Positions 8,269-16,678 of a stretch of DNA of 47,013 nt are shown piece by piece (the first letter of the stretch is position 1; every line of letters begins with the position of its first letter). The DNA is from an uncultured Nitratireductor sp. (GTDB taxonomy: Bacteria; Pseudomonadota; Alphaproteobacteria; Rhizobiales; Rhizobiaceae), in assembly GCF_913053745.1 (NCBI RefSeq), contig NZ_CAJXGF010000017.1:1-47013 (forward strand), read 5' to 3'. The notes under the pieces were generated by a model. The model did not search any database and was not told where the DNA came from. It saw only the letters and a program-made list of their open reading frames with translations. A program made the position numbers and the translations under genes.

Positions 8269-9315
8269 TCAGAAGTCGTACTTGTCCATGTTTTCGGCGG
8301 TAACGCCGACCCATCCGGCTCCGTAGAGCAGGTTCGGACGATCTTCATTCGGCGTAATCAGCGACTCGTAGCCGTTGAGGCCGAGATTCAGCTCCGCCTT
8401 GATCTGGTCGCCTTTGCCCTCAAGTGCGGCAATGGCGAGCATGTTCATGGCATAGCCGGCTACCGCAGGGTCCCAGAACTGGATATACTGGATGTCGCCG
8501 TTGGCGAGGTACTCGCCAGCGACGGACGGCAGGCCAGTGCCGGCAAAGAAGACCTTGTCCTTGAGCCCGCTTTCGGCGATCAGTCGACCGGCGCCGGCCG
8601 AGGTCGGCATCGGTGCCCCGAGAATTCCGGTGATGTCCGGATAGGTGGTCATCGCTTCTTTCAGCTTGGTGTAGTCGGTTGCCGCGTCGTCATAGGTTTC
8701 AAGGCGGTCACCAACCATTTCCATGTCCGGGAAATGCTCTTCCTGATAGGCGACGGCACCGTCCACCCACTCCATCTGGCTCTTGGAGGTAAGGGAACCG
8801 ACAGTCGCGACATACTTGCCCTTGCCGCCCGTGTATTTGCCAAGCTCCTTCATGAGATTGGCGCCATAGGCGAGGTTGTCGAAGGCTTCGAGATCGTAAT
8901 CGGTGTTCTGGAGGTTCGAGGCTTCGTGTGAAATGACCACGATACCGCGGTCGCGCGCCTTCTTGAGCACCGGTTCCACCGCCTCGACCGAGAACGGAAC
9001 GACGGCAATGGCGTCCACGCCCTGCGCGATCAGGTTTTCGATGATCTGCACCTGCGCGGCAGCGTCCGCCTGGCTGGGTCCCACCATCCAAACGTCGTGC
9101 CCGGTGTCGGATTTGAATTGTTCGACGCCGTTGCGCATGCGGTCGAACCAGGCAATGCCATCCACCTTCACAACGGTCGCAATCGTGTATTTCTTGTCGT
9201 CTTTCGTGGCGATCAGCTCTTCATTGAGCTTGGACGTATCCACGATCTGGTCCGCGAACGCGGATGTCCCCAGAAGGGACAGGGCTAAAGAAGCTGCGGT
9301 CAGCAGGGCTTTCAT
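8269..9315 (-). CDS. Periplasmic sugar-binding protein of an RbsB/LsrB/RhaS-type ABC importer
   Basis: A 348-residue exported protein. Residues 1-21 are a Sec signal ending AFA, followed by a type I periplasmic-binding fold: YTIATVVKVDGIAWFDRM, then QVQIIENLIAQGVDAIAVVP, then YIQFWDPAVAGYAMN. The FWDP segment and overall shape resemble LsrB/RhaS proteins more than ribose-binding RbsB. ATG 9315 is set by a strong GAGGAGG seven bases upstream. As first gene of the operon, with an AT-rich inverted-repeat region before it, it is probably the most highly expressed. Automated pipelines often call this group autoinducer-2-binding, but no lsrK/F/G partner is present, so a pentose or deoxy sugar is more likely. 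Confidence 0.85.
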   Translation of the reverse strand: MKALLTAASLALSLLGTSAFADQIVDTSKLNEELIATKDDKKYTIATVVKVDGIAWFDRMRNGVEQFKSDTGHDVWMVGPSQADAAAQVQIIENLIAQGVDAIAVVPFSVEAVEPVLKKARDRGIVVISHEASNLQNTDYDLEAFDNLAYGANLMKELGKYTGGKGKYVATVGSLTSKSQMEWVDGAVAYQEEHFPDMEMVGDRLETYDDAATDYTKLKEAMTTYPDITGILGAPMPTSAGAGRLIAESGLKDKVFFAGTGLPSVAGEYLANGDIQYIQFWDPAVAGYAMNMLAIAALEGKGDQIKAELNLGLNGYESLITPNEDRPNLLYGAGWVGVTAENMDKYDF

Positions 9316-9373
9316 TGCTTTTTCCTCCTCCTCGATCCCGCCGGAACGCAAGGAAACCGCGTGGCGGGAACAC

Positions 9374-9430
9374 ATATTGAACGAATTAACTCAATATCTT
9401 GCGGCAATATTGATCAATTCGGTTCAATAT
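9374..9430. promoter_or_regulatory. Candidate DeoR operator region between the importer operon and its regulator
   Basis: ATATTGAACGAATT (9374-9387) and AATTCGGTTCAATAT (9416-9430) form a near-perfect inverted repeat (one base indel). The perfect palindrome ATTGATCAAT (9409-9418) and another TCAATAT (9391-9397) lie between or across them. This AT-rich cluster sits 59-115 bases before the binding-protein ATG and 95-151 bases before the regulator GTG, the expected position for repression of both. No -35/-10 pair could be fixed with confidence. Confidence 0.55.
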
Positions 9431-9524
9431 GATCATATCCAATCAAAACCTGCAACCCTCTGCAAGCCAATCATCGCACTTGCGGACAATGGTTTTGGCG
9501 GTGGAGTATCGCTGAAACTATCAT

Positions 9525-10241
9525 GTGGCGAGACCATCCGGACGAGCGGCGCGAATCGAAGCGCTCAGAAAGCTCTGCGCGTCGGGGACCATTCTGCATA
9601 TCGCCGAAGCCGCGCAAGAACTCAAGACGTCCGAGATAACGATCCGCCGTGATCTCGGCGATGGCGAAAACGGCATATTGTGCCTCGGGGGCTATATCAT
9701 GTCGGCCAACGAGAAGGGTGAGCGCTATTCCCTTTCGCACGCGCAGGGCACGAACACGCAGGCCAAAGCGCAAGTGGCAAAACAAGCCGCGGCGATGGTC
9801 GTTCCCGAAGACACGATCTTTCTGGATTGCGGTTCGACCCTCCAATATCTGGCGGCGAACGTTCCGCAGAATGCAAATGTCACCGTCGTCACGCAGGCGA
9901 TGAACGTTGCCGAGATCATATCGCGGTTGGAAGGGGTGAGCCTGATCCTGCTTGCCGGCATTTATCATCCTGAGAGCGGCAGTTTTTCCTCCGACACGGC
10001 GCTGAAAATGCTTCAGGAGATCAATGTTACGAAAGGATTCTTTTCGGCGGCCGGCATTCATGAAAACGAAGGCGTTACCTGCTTTCACTTCCATGAAGTC
10101 GCCGCCAAGCGTGCGGCGATGGCGCGCTCGCAAAGACGTTTCCTCGTCTCCGACCCCTCGAAATGGGGTCGGTTGCGGCCCGCGACATTCGCTCAGCTGA
10201 ACGAGTTCGAAACATGGATCGGCAAACCCGGAGCCGATTGA
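9525..10241 (+). CDS. DeoR-family transcriptional repressor
   Basis: A 238-residue regulator divergent from the sugar operon. The N-terminal winged helix is recognisable from TILHIAEAAQELKTSEITIRRDLGD (quoted in part: SEITIRRDL is the recognition helix). The C-terminal sugar-phosphate-binding domain follows, with DCGST near residue 105, VVTQAMNVAEII and LLAGIYHPESGSFSS. The GTG at 9525 is the only possible start: an in-frame TGA lies at 9513 and no other start codon intervenes. DeoR proteins normally release DNA on binding a phosphorylated sugar, here the product of the operon's kinase. It most likely controls the adjacent importer operon through the inverted repeats at 9374-9430. Confidence 0.85.
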   Translation: MARPSGRAARIEALRKLCASGTILHIAEAAQELKTSEITIRRDLGDGENGILCLGGYIMSANEKGERYSLSHAQGTNTQAKAQVAKQAAAMVVPEDTIFLDCGSTLQYLAANVPQNANVTVVTQAMNVAEIISRLEGVSLILLAGIYHPESGSFSSDTALKMLQEINVTKGFFSAAGIHENEGVTCFHFHEVAAKRAAMARSQRRFLVSDPSKWGRLRPATFAQLNEFETWIGKPGAD

Positions 10242-10264
10242 AAAACGCCGCATCGCTACGGCGT
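10241..10264. terminator. Bidirectional terminator between the DeoR gene and the PotA-type gene
   Basis: ACGCCG (10245-10250) pairs with CGGCGT (10259-10264). Read leftwards the stem is followed by TTTTT (complement of AAAAA 10241-10245), giving a good intrinsic terminator for the minus-strand operon. Read rightwards it is followed by CTTTGT, a weaker one for the regulator gene. The two genes converge here with 31 bases between stops. Confidence 0.6.
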
Positions 10265-10272
10265 CTTTGTGC

Positions 10273-11361
10273 TCAATCGCGCAGCACTGTCAGTCTCTCC
10301 GGTTCCCAGCTGATCCAGAGTTGATCGTCGGATATCTGCGCCGCATTCCCGGCATCCATATAGGCGCGAATGACGGTGTCTTCCTTCTCGCCGACACGAA
10401 TGTCGAGCGAAGTGCGGCTGCCCTTGAAGAGCTTGCTGACAATGCGGCCTTCGATCGCGTTCTCCCGCGATGGCTTTTTTGGATGGCAAACCACATTCTC
10501 GAGCCGCAGCGATGCGGTGACGTTGTCGCCTTCGCCAGGCCGGTGGCCGTGACCGGAGCCGCGTATGTCGAGGCCGTTCCAATCGATCACAACCCTATCG
10601 TCATCGATGCCGCGCACCGTGCCGTTGATGAGATTGGTTTCGCCGATGAATTCGGCCACAAACCGGCTCTCCGGACGGAAATAGAGATCTTCGGGTGTGC
10701 CGGCCTGTTCCACCCTGCCGGCATTCATGACCACGATGCGATCCGACATGGTCAGCGCTTCTTCCTGATCGTGGGTGACGAAGAAGAAGGTTTTTCCGGT
10801 GCGCTTCTGGATATCCTTGAGCTCGATCTGCACCTGACCGCGCAGCTTGGCATCGAGCGCTCCGAGAGGTTCGTCGAGCAGAAGCAACTTAGGATCCGGT
10901 GCGAGCGCCCGGGCAAGCGCGACGCGCTGGCGCTGGCCACCGGAAAGCTGATCCGGTGTGCGATCGCGGAAGCCGGAAAGCTGCAGGAAGTCGAGCAACT
11001 CCGTCATACGGCGTTCGATCTCGGGGCGTGACTGGCCCTTCAACTCCAGACCGAACGAGACGTTCTGGCCGACTGACATATGCGGAAAGAGGGCATAGTC
11101 CTGAAACACCATGTTGACGTCGCGACGGTTGGGCGGCTGACGGGTCACATCGACGCCGTCGAGCACGATACGGCCCTCGTCCGGAGTCTCGAAACCGCCG
11201 AGCATGCGCAGTGTCGTCGACTTGCCGCAGCCGGAGGGGCCGAGAAAGGTGACGAACTCACCGGCCACGATCTTCATGTCGAGCCGATCCACCGCGACGA
11301 CATTGCCGAAGCGCTTGGTGATGTTGTCGATATGGACGATGGTGTCCTTTTCGCCGGTCAT
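10273..11361 (-). CDS. Polyamine-type ABC transporter ATP-binding protein (PotA-like)
   Basis: A 362-residue ATPase of the spermidine/putrescine/opine importer branch. Walker A GPSGCGKST at 41-49, signature LSGGQRQR from 138, Walker B LLLLDEP at 158-164, switch His196, and a C-terminal TOBE-type regulatory domain from about 280. ATG 11361 lies two bases after the preceding permease stop; the residues readable upstream of it belong to that overlap. It is the last gene of the minus-strand operon that starts at the LysR gene. Substrate class follows from PotD/PotB/PotC neighbours, not from the ATPase itself. Confidence 0.88.
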   Translation of the reverse strand: MTGEKDTIVHIDNITKRFGNVVAVDRLDMKIVAGEFVTFLGPSGCGKSTTLRMLGGFETPDEGRIVLDGVDVTRQPPNRRDVNMVFQDYALFPHMSVGQNVSFGLELKGQSRPEIERRMTELLDFLQLSGFRDRTPDQLSGGQRQRVALARALAPDPKLLLLDEPLGALDAKLRGQVQIELKDIQKRTGKTFFFVTHDQEEALTMSDRIVVMNAGRVEQAGTPEDLYFRPESRFVAEFIGETNLINGTVRGIDDDRVVIDWNGLDIRGSGHGHRPGEGDNVTASLRLENVVCHPKKPSRENAIEGRIVSKLFKGSRTSLDIRVGEKEDTVIRAYMDAGNAAQISDDQLWISWEPERLTVLRD

Positions 11362-11363
11362 GT

Positions 11364-12149
11364 TCAGGACCCCTTGTTCAGGCGCCGCATGGAACGCTCG
11401 GCCCACAGGCCGAGGATCGCGGTCATGATGAGAACGATGGTTGAGATGGCGTTGATCTCGGGCGACATGCCCGAACGCAGCTTTGCGAAGATCAGTACGG
11501 GGAGGGTGGGCTGATACCCGCCGAGGAAGAATGCACGCACGAAATCGTCGAAGGACAGGAGCATGCAGAAAATGCCGGCGCCGATCAGTGCGGGCTTCAG
11601 ATAAGGCAGCGTGACGCGGAAGAAGGCGACGATGCTGTCGGCGCCAAGATCGCGCGCGGCCTCGATATGGCTTTTCGGCTGGGTCGACAGGCGCGCCATC
11701 ACCACCAGAGCCACGAAGGGTACATTATGAACCGTATGGCCGAGAATGATGGCGAACATGCCCGGCTCGATGTCGATGAGGCGGGCGAAGATGCGCAAGG
11801 CGATTGCCGAAATGATTCCGGGAATGACGGCCGGAAGGCAGGCGAGCGCGAATATGATCGCCTTGCCGCGGAACTTGTTGGGGCCGAGAAAGACGGCAAT
11901 CCATGTGCCGATGATCAGCGAAAGGATGGTGGTCGAAATGGCAATGGTCATCGAATAGCCGAAGACCGAAAGAACCTCCGTGTCCTGGATCACGGCGGTG
12001 TACCAGTCGAGCGTCCAGGAACGGATCGGGAATCCGATGAATTTCGAATCCTTGAAGCCCATCGTCACCATGAGTGCCAATGGGACAAAAAGATAGACGA
12101 TAAAGGCCCAGTAGATGACCGACATCAGGATGCGGGTATTGCGGGTCAT
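11364..12149 (-). CDS. Polyamine-type ABC transporter permease (PotC-like)
   Basis: A 261-residue inner-membrane permease with about six helices and the EAA loop HIEAARDLGADSIVAFFRVTLP (EAARDLGA core), which docks on the ATPase. ATG 12149 overlaps the PotB-type stop in ATGA, so the two permeases are made together. The readable sequence upstream of 12149 is a shadow of the preceding gene. Length and SFDDFVRAFFLGG match PotC/YdcV-type permeases. Confidence 0.87.
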   Translation of the reverse strand: MTRNTRILMSVIYWAFIVYLFVPLALMVTMGFKDSKFIGFPIRSWTLDWYTAVIQDTEVLSVFGYSMTIAISTTILSLIIGTWIAVFLGPNKFRGKAIIFALACLPAVIPGIISAIALRIFARLIDIEPGMFAIILGHTVHNVPFVALVVMARLSTQPKSHIEAARDLGADSIVAFFRVTLPYLKPALIGAGIFCMLLSFDDFVRAFFLGGYQPTLPVLIFAKLRSGMSPEINAISTIVLIMTAILGLWAERSMRRLNKGS

Positions 12150-13132
12150 CGCATCATTCCCTTTCCGTCGCGGCCCATCAGCTTCAGGAAGAGCCCGGTC
12201 ACGCCCAGCGTGGCGATCAGCATGATCGACGAGAAGGCCGCGCCCATGGGCCATTGGTCGCCGGCGACGTGGAAGAAGCCGGCAATGGTTTCGGCGAAGA
12301 CGGTCGAGCGTGGCCCGCCGAGCAGCACCGGAGTGGCGTAGTAGCCGGTCGAGATCAGGAACACGAGCGTGCAGCCCGAAGCGATGCCTTCCTTGGAAAG
12401 CGGCAGCGTGATGCGCCGAAAGCGCGTCCAAGCGCCGGCTCCGAGATCGGCTGCGGCCTCGAGGTAATTGTCGGGAAGCTTCTCCAGGGCCGAGTAGAGC
12501 GGGAGGAGCATGTAGAGCGCCGTCAGATAGATGATGCCGACCCCCAGCGAGAACCCGGTATACATGAAAGGAATGGGGCGCTCGATGAGGCCGAGCGACT
12601 TTAACGCCAGATTGACGGCGCCGTTGTTGCCCAGCAAGATCATGATCGCATAGGTGCGCACGATCTCGCCCACCCAGAACGGTATCAACAGCAGAAGCAG
12701 AAACAGAAGCTGGTTCTTGCGTTTCACGTGCTTGGCCAGGAAATAGGCCACCGGATAGGTGATCAGCAATGTGATCGCCGTGAAGATGAAGGAGAAGGCA
12801 AGCGTTCGAAAGAACGGGACGATAAACACCTGATCCTGAAAGAACGCGGCCCAGTTGGCCAGTGTGAACTGCGGCTCATGACCCACTTTCGGCGGATAGG
12901 AATCCAGGAACCCGATCCAGAACATCTCGACGATGGGTCCGAGATTGGCAAAGAATATCCAGAACAGCGGCAGGCTCGCGAGGATCAGGAATTGGCGTCG
13001 CTGCGTCTTGAACAGCGCGCTGGCCACCGCCTGGTAGGTGCCGTTGTGCAGCAGCGCTCCCCAAAAAGTCATTCTGCCACCCGGCGCGGTCGACTTTCGA
13101 AGGTCTGCCCTGTCGGTATCTGCATGGGCCAT
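12146..13132 (-). CDS. Polyamine-type ABC transporter permease (PotB-like)
   Basis: A 328-residue permease of the PotB branch: about six helices, the VGEIVRTYAIMILLGNNG segment typical of PotB relatives, and the EAA loop NYLEAAADLGAGAWTRF. ATG 13132 has no clear ribosome-binding site; ATG 13072 (residue 21) follows GGGTGG and is a real alternative start, since the first 20 residues are polar and not family-typical. It follows the binding-protein gene across a 118-base gap holding a strong hairpin. Confidence 0.85.
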   Translation of the reverse strand: MAHADTDRADLRKSTAPGGRMTFWGALLHNGTYQAVASALFKTQRRQFLILASLPLFWIFFANLGPIVEMFWIGFLDSYPPKVGHEPQFTLANWAAFFQDQVFIVPFFRTLAFSFIFTAITLLITYPVAYFLAKHVKRKNQLLFLLLLLIPFWVGEIVRTYAIMILLGNNGAVNLALKSLGLIERPIPFMYTGFSLGVGIIYLTALYMLLPLYSALEKLPDNYLEAAADLGAGAWTRFRRITLPLSKEGIASGCTLVFLISTGYYATPVLLGGPRSTVFAETIAGFFHVAGDQWPMGAAFSSIMLIATLGVTGLFLKLMGRDGKGMMR

Positions 13133-13213
13133 AGAGTCAGTTGCTCGTGCTTTTCAATGCGCGGTGTCGGGAAAAGGGGAGGTCCGTGCCGCGTCCGATT
13201 GTGTTTTTCAAGA

Positions 13214-13242
13214 CCGCCCGGGCGGGTTTCCCACCCGGGCGG
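13214..13242 (-). terminator. GC-rich hairpin between the binding-protein and permease genes
   Basis: CCGCCCGGGCGGG (13214-13226) pairs with CCCACCCGGGCGG (13230-13242) with one mismatch and a three-base loop, eight bases past the binding-protein stop. The minus-strand continuation TCTTGAAAAAC is not a clean T-run, so it probably lowers rather than ends transcription into potBCA or protects the binding-protein transcript. Confidence 0.6.
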
Positions 13243-13250
13243 TTCGTTCA

Positions 13251-14360
13251 TCAAGCGGCTTTGATTTCCTCGACTGCCGGATCAACGAGCTTGTATTTCA
13301 TATCGTTGGCTTCGGCCCTGAAGAACTGCAGCCCGGCAAGTTCCTCCTCGGTGAAGGAGGATGCCTTCTTCTCGATGTCGGAGAGATACTGATCGGCGCC
13401 CTTGTAAGTGGAGATGAAGCCTGACGACTGGGTCATCTTCGCACCCACCTCGGGGTTTGCCAGAAGTGCGTCGAGAAGCTGATAGGCGTTGTCGGCATTG
13501 GGCGCGTTGTTGGTCACATTGAGCGTGTAGACGAAGCCGTACGTGCCTTCCTTCGGAATGGTCATGTCGACCGGGAAACCGTCGGCGATCAGCTTGGCTA
13601 TCGGTCCGTTCCAGGCATGGGCGAGCACGATATCCTGGTTGATGAACATCTGCTGCACTTCGGCGCCGGCGTCGTAATACTTGCGGACAAGCGGCTTCTT
13701 CTCGATCAGGAAGTCGCGTGCTTCCTTGACGACTTCGGCAGCCTTTTCGGGATCGTCCATATAGGCAACCATATTGCCGTCATAGCCCTTGTAGAGCATC
13801 ACGACGGACATCATGTCCTGGATCGTATAGGCGGTCTGGCCGCCATACTTCTCGGAGAAGAGCACGTCCCAGCTCCCCACCTCGTCCGCGCCGACAACCT
13901 CGGTGTTGTACGCGAGGATCTCCGCGCCGGACAGGATGGGTGCCCCCCATTTGTTGTCGTTGATCGTGGCCCAGTCGCTTTCCGAATAGATCGGATTGAT
14001 GTTGCCCCAGTTTTTCAGGCGGTCCGTATCGAGCGGCGCCAGTAGATCGGACGAGATGAACTGGAGGAAGCGGTGACCGGCAACGGTGACGATGTCTGCT
14101 GTCGGGCTCGGCGCTTCGGCGGCGAGCAGGTTGAACTGTTTGCCCTGATCGTCGACCAGGCGAATTTGGATCTCAATGCCCGTGTCCTTCTCGAACTCCG
14201 CCTTGAAGTCGTCGGGAATGAAGTTCGCATAGGTCCATACATTGACCACGCCCGAAGCGCGGGCGGCGGTCGAGCGGAGATAGGCGGGAGCGGCAAGCAG
14301 TGCTGCGCCCGCGGCGCCGGTCTTGATGAAGCGTCTGCGGTTGGTGATAAATTTGGTCAT
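13251..14360 (-). CDS. Polyamine/opine-type periplasmic binding protein (PotD-like), Tat signal
   Basis: A 369-residue type II binding protein. The start MTKFITNRRRFIKTG carries a twin-arginine export motif (NRRRFIK), then a hydrophobic stretch to about residue 35. The mature part begins VVNVWTYANFIPDDFKAEFEKDTG, the usual opening of the spermidine/putrescine-binding family, and has YNTEVVG and AYTIQDMMSVVMLY. ATG 14360 follows GAGGG. It is cotranscribed with an opine dehydrogenase-family gene 92 bases upstream, so the ligand could be an opine, a polyamine or another charged amine rather than spermidine itself. Confidence 0.85.
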   Translation of the reverse strand: MTKFITNRRRFIKTGAAGAALLAAPAYLRSTAARASGVVNVWTYANFIPDDFKAEFEKDTGIEIQIRLVDDQGKQFNLLAAEAPSPTADIVTVAGHRFLQFISSDLLAPLDTDRLKNWGNINPIYSESDWATINDNKWGAPILSGAEILAYNTEVVGADEVGSWDVLFSEKYGGQTAYTIQDMMSVVMLYKGYDGNMVAYMDDPEKAAEVVKEARDFLIEKKPLVRKYYDAGAEVQQMFINQDIVLAHAWNGPIAKLIADGFPVDMTIPKEGTYGFVYTLNVTNNAPNADNAYQLLDALLANPEVGAKMTQSSGFISTYKGADQYLSDIEKKASSFTEEELAGLQFFRAEANDMKYKLVDPAVEEIKAA

Positions 14361-14452
14361 CGCGATAAGCCCTCTTTCGGTTGTGATTTATCCGTCGCGT
14401 TATGCACATCGTTTGACGGAGCTCTTGCCGGCTCCTGTTGCTGCCTGGTCCT

Positions 14453-15565
14453 TCATGCTGGCTGCGTCTGCGGGCAGTAACCCTCACGGGACAAGGTCTT
14501 GAGGTCGGCAAGTGTCATTCTGTCTATCGCCAGTGCATCCAGAAGCTCGTTTTCGGCGAAGAAGTCACGGCCATACATGGCCGAGAATATCTCCACGCCA
14601 GCGCGGTGCAGCCGGGCCTCGCGCCCGGTCAATTCGCCCAGTTTCACGGTCATCAAAAGGCCATACGGCACATCCTCCGTGACATAGCGGCTGTCGGCGG
14701 TTGCTGGACCCGTGCCACCGCGGCCTTCTGCATGCATCTGCTGATTCATCGCCGACACGGTGTCTTGCGGCACATGGAACGAGAGATGGAAATGCTCGAA
14801 AATGGTGCGCACGGAAAGCCCGAGTGCCTCGGCGATGGCCAGTCGTTCGCGGTCGAGCGCTTCGAGAAGACGTCCCACATTGGGCGTAACGTTGAAGCCC
14901 TGACTCCAGGTTTCGCCGTGCTCCATGCGTGTCATGTTGCACAAAGCGATGCCCATATGATTTTGCGGGTTGAGATTGCTGAGTGCGATGGCCAGTAGCC
15001 CGTCGCGCTCGACGAAGCGGTCGCCGAAGAGACGCTGGCAAAGAGCCATTCCTTCATTGGCGCGGTCTTCGGGGACGGTGCAGAGATCGATTTTGCTGCG
15101 TACTGTGTTGACGCTGGCTTCGACCAGGCTCGGTTGTCTGCCGGTGGTGGCGGTGGTCCCCCAGGCGACAATGGGAACGGTTATTCCGCGTGCGGCCAGA
15201 AGTCGGGAGAGATAGAGCGCTCCGAACGATGCGTGCGAGGAAATGATCACCGCCTGACCGGGGCGAATATGGGGGGCTATCGCATCGAATGCGTGCTTGT
15301 GACCGTAGCCGGGCAGCGCGATCAGGAGCACGTCGGCTCCGGCAACGAGCGCTTCGGCCGATGGCGCGACGCCAGGATGGAACGAACCCTCGACGGCGCC
15401 GGTCGCAAGCAGTGGCTCACCGGCAGCCAGCCGGTTGGTGCGCTCGCCCGAGGGCGACCACAAAACCGGGCTGTGACCCGATTGTTCGAGAAATGCCGCC
15501 GCGCCGAACGCAATCGCGCCGGCTCCGGCGATGCCCACACGCAGTTTACTATCCACCTTACTCAC
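14453..15565 (-). CDS. NAD(P)-dependent opine dehydrogenase-family protein (octopine/nopaline type)
   Basis: A 370-residue enzyme. N-terminal Rossmann domain with VGIAGAGAIAFGAAAFLEQSG (GAGAIAFG core, residues ~13-20); C-terminal octopine dehydrogenase domain from about 190 containing NLNPQNHMGIALCNMTRME, with the conserved histidine and asparagine of the family. Such enzymes reversibly join an amino acid and an alpha-keto acid by reductive N-alkylation. Here, next to a binding-protein importer and a flavin oxidoreductase, oxidation of an imported N-substituted amino acid is more plausible than synthesis. The start is GTG 15565; GTG 15553, six codons in, is possible. Related ketopantoate-reductase-like proteins share the fold, so the exact substrate is open. 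Confidence 0.75.
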   Translation of the reverse strand: MSKVDSKLRVGIAGAGAIAFGAAAFLEQSGHSPVLWSPSGERTNRLAAGEPLLATGAVEGSFHPGVAPSAEALVAGADVLLIALPGYGHKHAFDAIAPHIRPGQAVIISSHASFGALYLSRLLAARGITVPIVAWGTTATTGRQPSLVEASVNTVRSKIDLCTVPEDRANEGMALCQRLFGDRFVERDGLLAIALSNLNPQNHMGIALCNMTRMEHGETWSQGFNVTPNVGRLLEALDRERLAIAEALGLSVRTIFEHFHLSFHVPQDTVSAMNQQMHAEGRGGTGPATADSRYVTEDVPYGLLMTVKLGELTGREARLHRAGVEIFSAMYGRDFFAENELLDALAIDRMTLADLKTLSREGYCPQTQPA

Positions 15566-15585
15566 AACATCTGCCCCAAACTGTT

Positions 15586-16167
15586 TTACTGCTCTTCGAC
15601 CACGGGATCGCCCAGTGTGTGCATCAACCGGTTGGCCCAGCCAAAAAGAGACGCGGAAAGAATGAGATCGAGGATCTCGTCATCCTTGAGCCCGGCTGCG
15701 CGCAATGCCTGCATGTCCTCTTCCGTCGCTTCGCTCGGCGCCTTGGACAGTTTCGCCGCAAAAAGGAAGATCGCTTTCTGGCGCTCGTCGAGCGCGGCGT
15801 CTTCACCATCGGCGAAGATGCGCTGCATCGCCTCTTCGTCCTTGGTAAGTTGGTTATACCGGCTCGCATGCACGGCGGCGCAATAGACGCAGCGATTAAC
15901 CACCGACGCGCCGACGGCGCTCAGCTCGCGCTCTGCCCGGCCCATACCACCGCGATTGTACATAATGGCATTGAAGAGCGGGGTGCGCACCTTCAGTGTT
16001 TCGACATCGTTGGCCAGCACCAGCACATAATCTGAGACTTTGGTGTTGGAGGGCGTGACCTTCAGTGCGTCGAGCTGTTCGGGCGTTGCCTCGTCGAGCT
16101 TGATGGGTTGAACGCGCGGACGCCAACCGGGGATCTTTGTCGTGAATTCATGGAGGATGGTGTTCAT
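15586..16167 (-). CDS. AhpD-like peroxidase-related protein with CxxC
   Basis: A 193-residue carboxymuconolactone decarboxylase (CMD)-fold protein. The redox motif is intact: NRCVYCAAVHASR with Cys93, Cys96 and His100, as in AhpD and the uncharacterised peroxidase-related group. It would use the cysteine pair to reduce peroxides or handle a reactive intermediate. ATG 16167 overlaps the stop of the upstream CMD gene (ATGA), implying coupled synthesis and probably a shared complex. Position directly after a flavin oxidoreductase suggests it removes peroxide leaked by that enzyme or acts on its product; this is inference. Confidence 0.78.
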   Translation of the reverse strand: MNTILHEFTTKIPGWRPRVQPIKLDEATPEQLDALKVTPSNTKVSDYVLVLANDVETLKVRTPLFNAIMYNRGGMGRAERELSAVGASVVNRCVYCAAVHASRYNQLTKDEEAMQRIFADGEDAALDERQKAIFLFAAKLSKAPSEATEEDMQALRAAGLKDDEILDLILSASLFGWANRLMHTLGDPVVEEQ

Positions 16168-16670
16168 GCCGTCGCCTTCATCAGTTTCAGGCCGGCGATC
16201 ACACGGATCTGATAAGCCAGAAATGCGTTCAACTCGGAAAGTCGCACGATGTCGGCATCGGAAACGCCGGCGCTTTTCAGGGCTTCGATGTCTTCCGGTG
16301 TGGTGTCGCGCGGATGTGTCGAAACGAGATCCGTATAGGTGAGGAGGGCGGCTTGCCGGGTATTCCCATTGCCCTTGTGTGCCGGATCGGCCATGGCTGA
16401 AATGTCATCGCCGGCGCCGGTTTCCTCCAGCAGAGCCATATAGTGTGCGGCAAGTTTATTGTCGGCGTTGAGCCGCGCCACGCGAGCGGCGAGGGCGGCG
16501 CGTTCGCCGTGCGAAAGGCCGCCGGGATCGCCCGGCTTCAGGGCCGCGTCATGCGTTGCCTGTGTCATGGCCATGATGTCTGCGCGACCTGTGAGCGCAT
16601 CGCGGACAGGGCCACTTTGCGCCGCGTTTGCCTGCGCGATCACGATATCGTTTGGCGAAAGCTCGCTCAT
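16164..16670 (-). CDS. CMD-domain protein lacking cysteines
   Basis: A 168-residue all-alpha protein of the CMD family, resembling the Avi_7170-type group known from Agrobacterium. The helix pair GERAALAARVARLNADNKLAAHYMALLEE corresponds to the CMD core (AARVARLNAD, AAHY), but the protein contains no cysteine at all, so it cannot do AhpD chemistry. It is followed with ATGA overlap by a CxxC-bearing paralogue, so a structural or substrate-binding partner role is likely. ATG 16670 lies eight bases after the flavoprotein stop; readable sequence upstream is shadow. Confidence 0.72.
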   Translation of the reverse strand: MSELSPNDIVIAQANAAQSGPVRDALTGRADIMAMTQATHDAALKPGDPGGLSHGERAALAARVARLNADNKLAAHYMALLEETGAGDDISAMADPAHKGNGNTRQAALLTYTDLVSTHPRDTTPEDIEALKSAGVSDADIVRLSELNAFLAYQIRVIAGLKLMKATA

Positions 16671-16678
16671 GCCGGTGT

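Noticed and set aside
7178-8326. Plus-strand open frame opposite the dual ATPase gene
   Set aside because: Antisense to intact Walker and signature motifs; composition (His/Gly/Asp-rich) is typical of shadows in GC-rich DNA.
8269-9315. Autoinducer-2 uptake system
   Set aside because: No lsrK, lsrF, lsrG or lsrR homologue; kinase and mutarotase-like genes indicate ordinary sugar catabolism.
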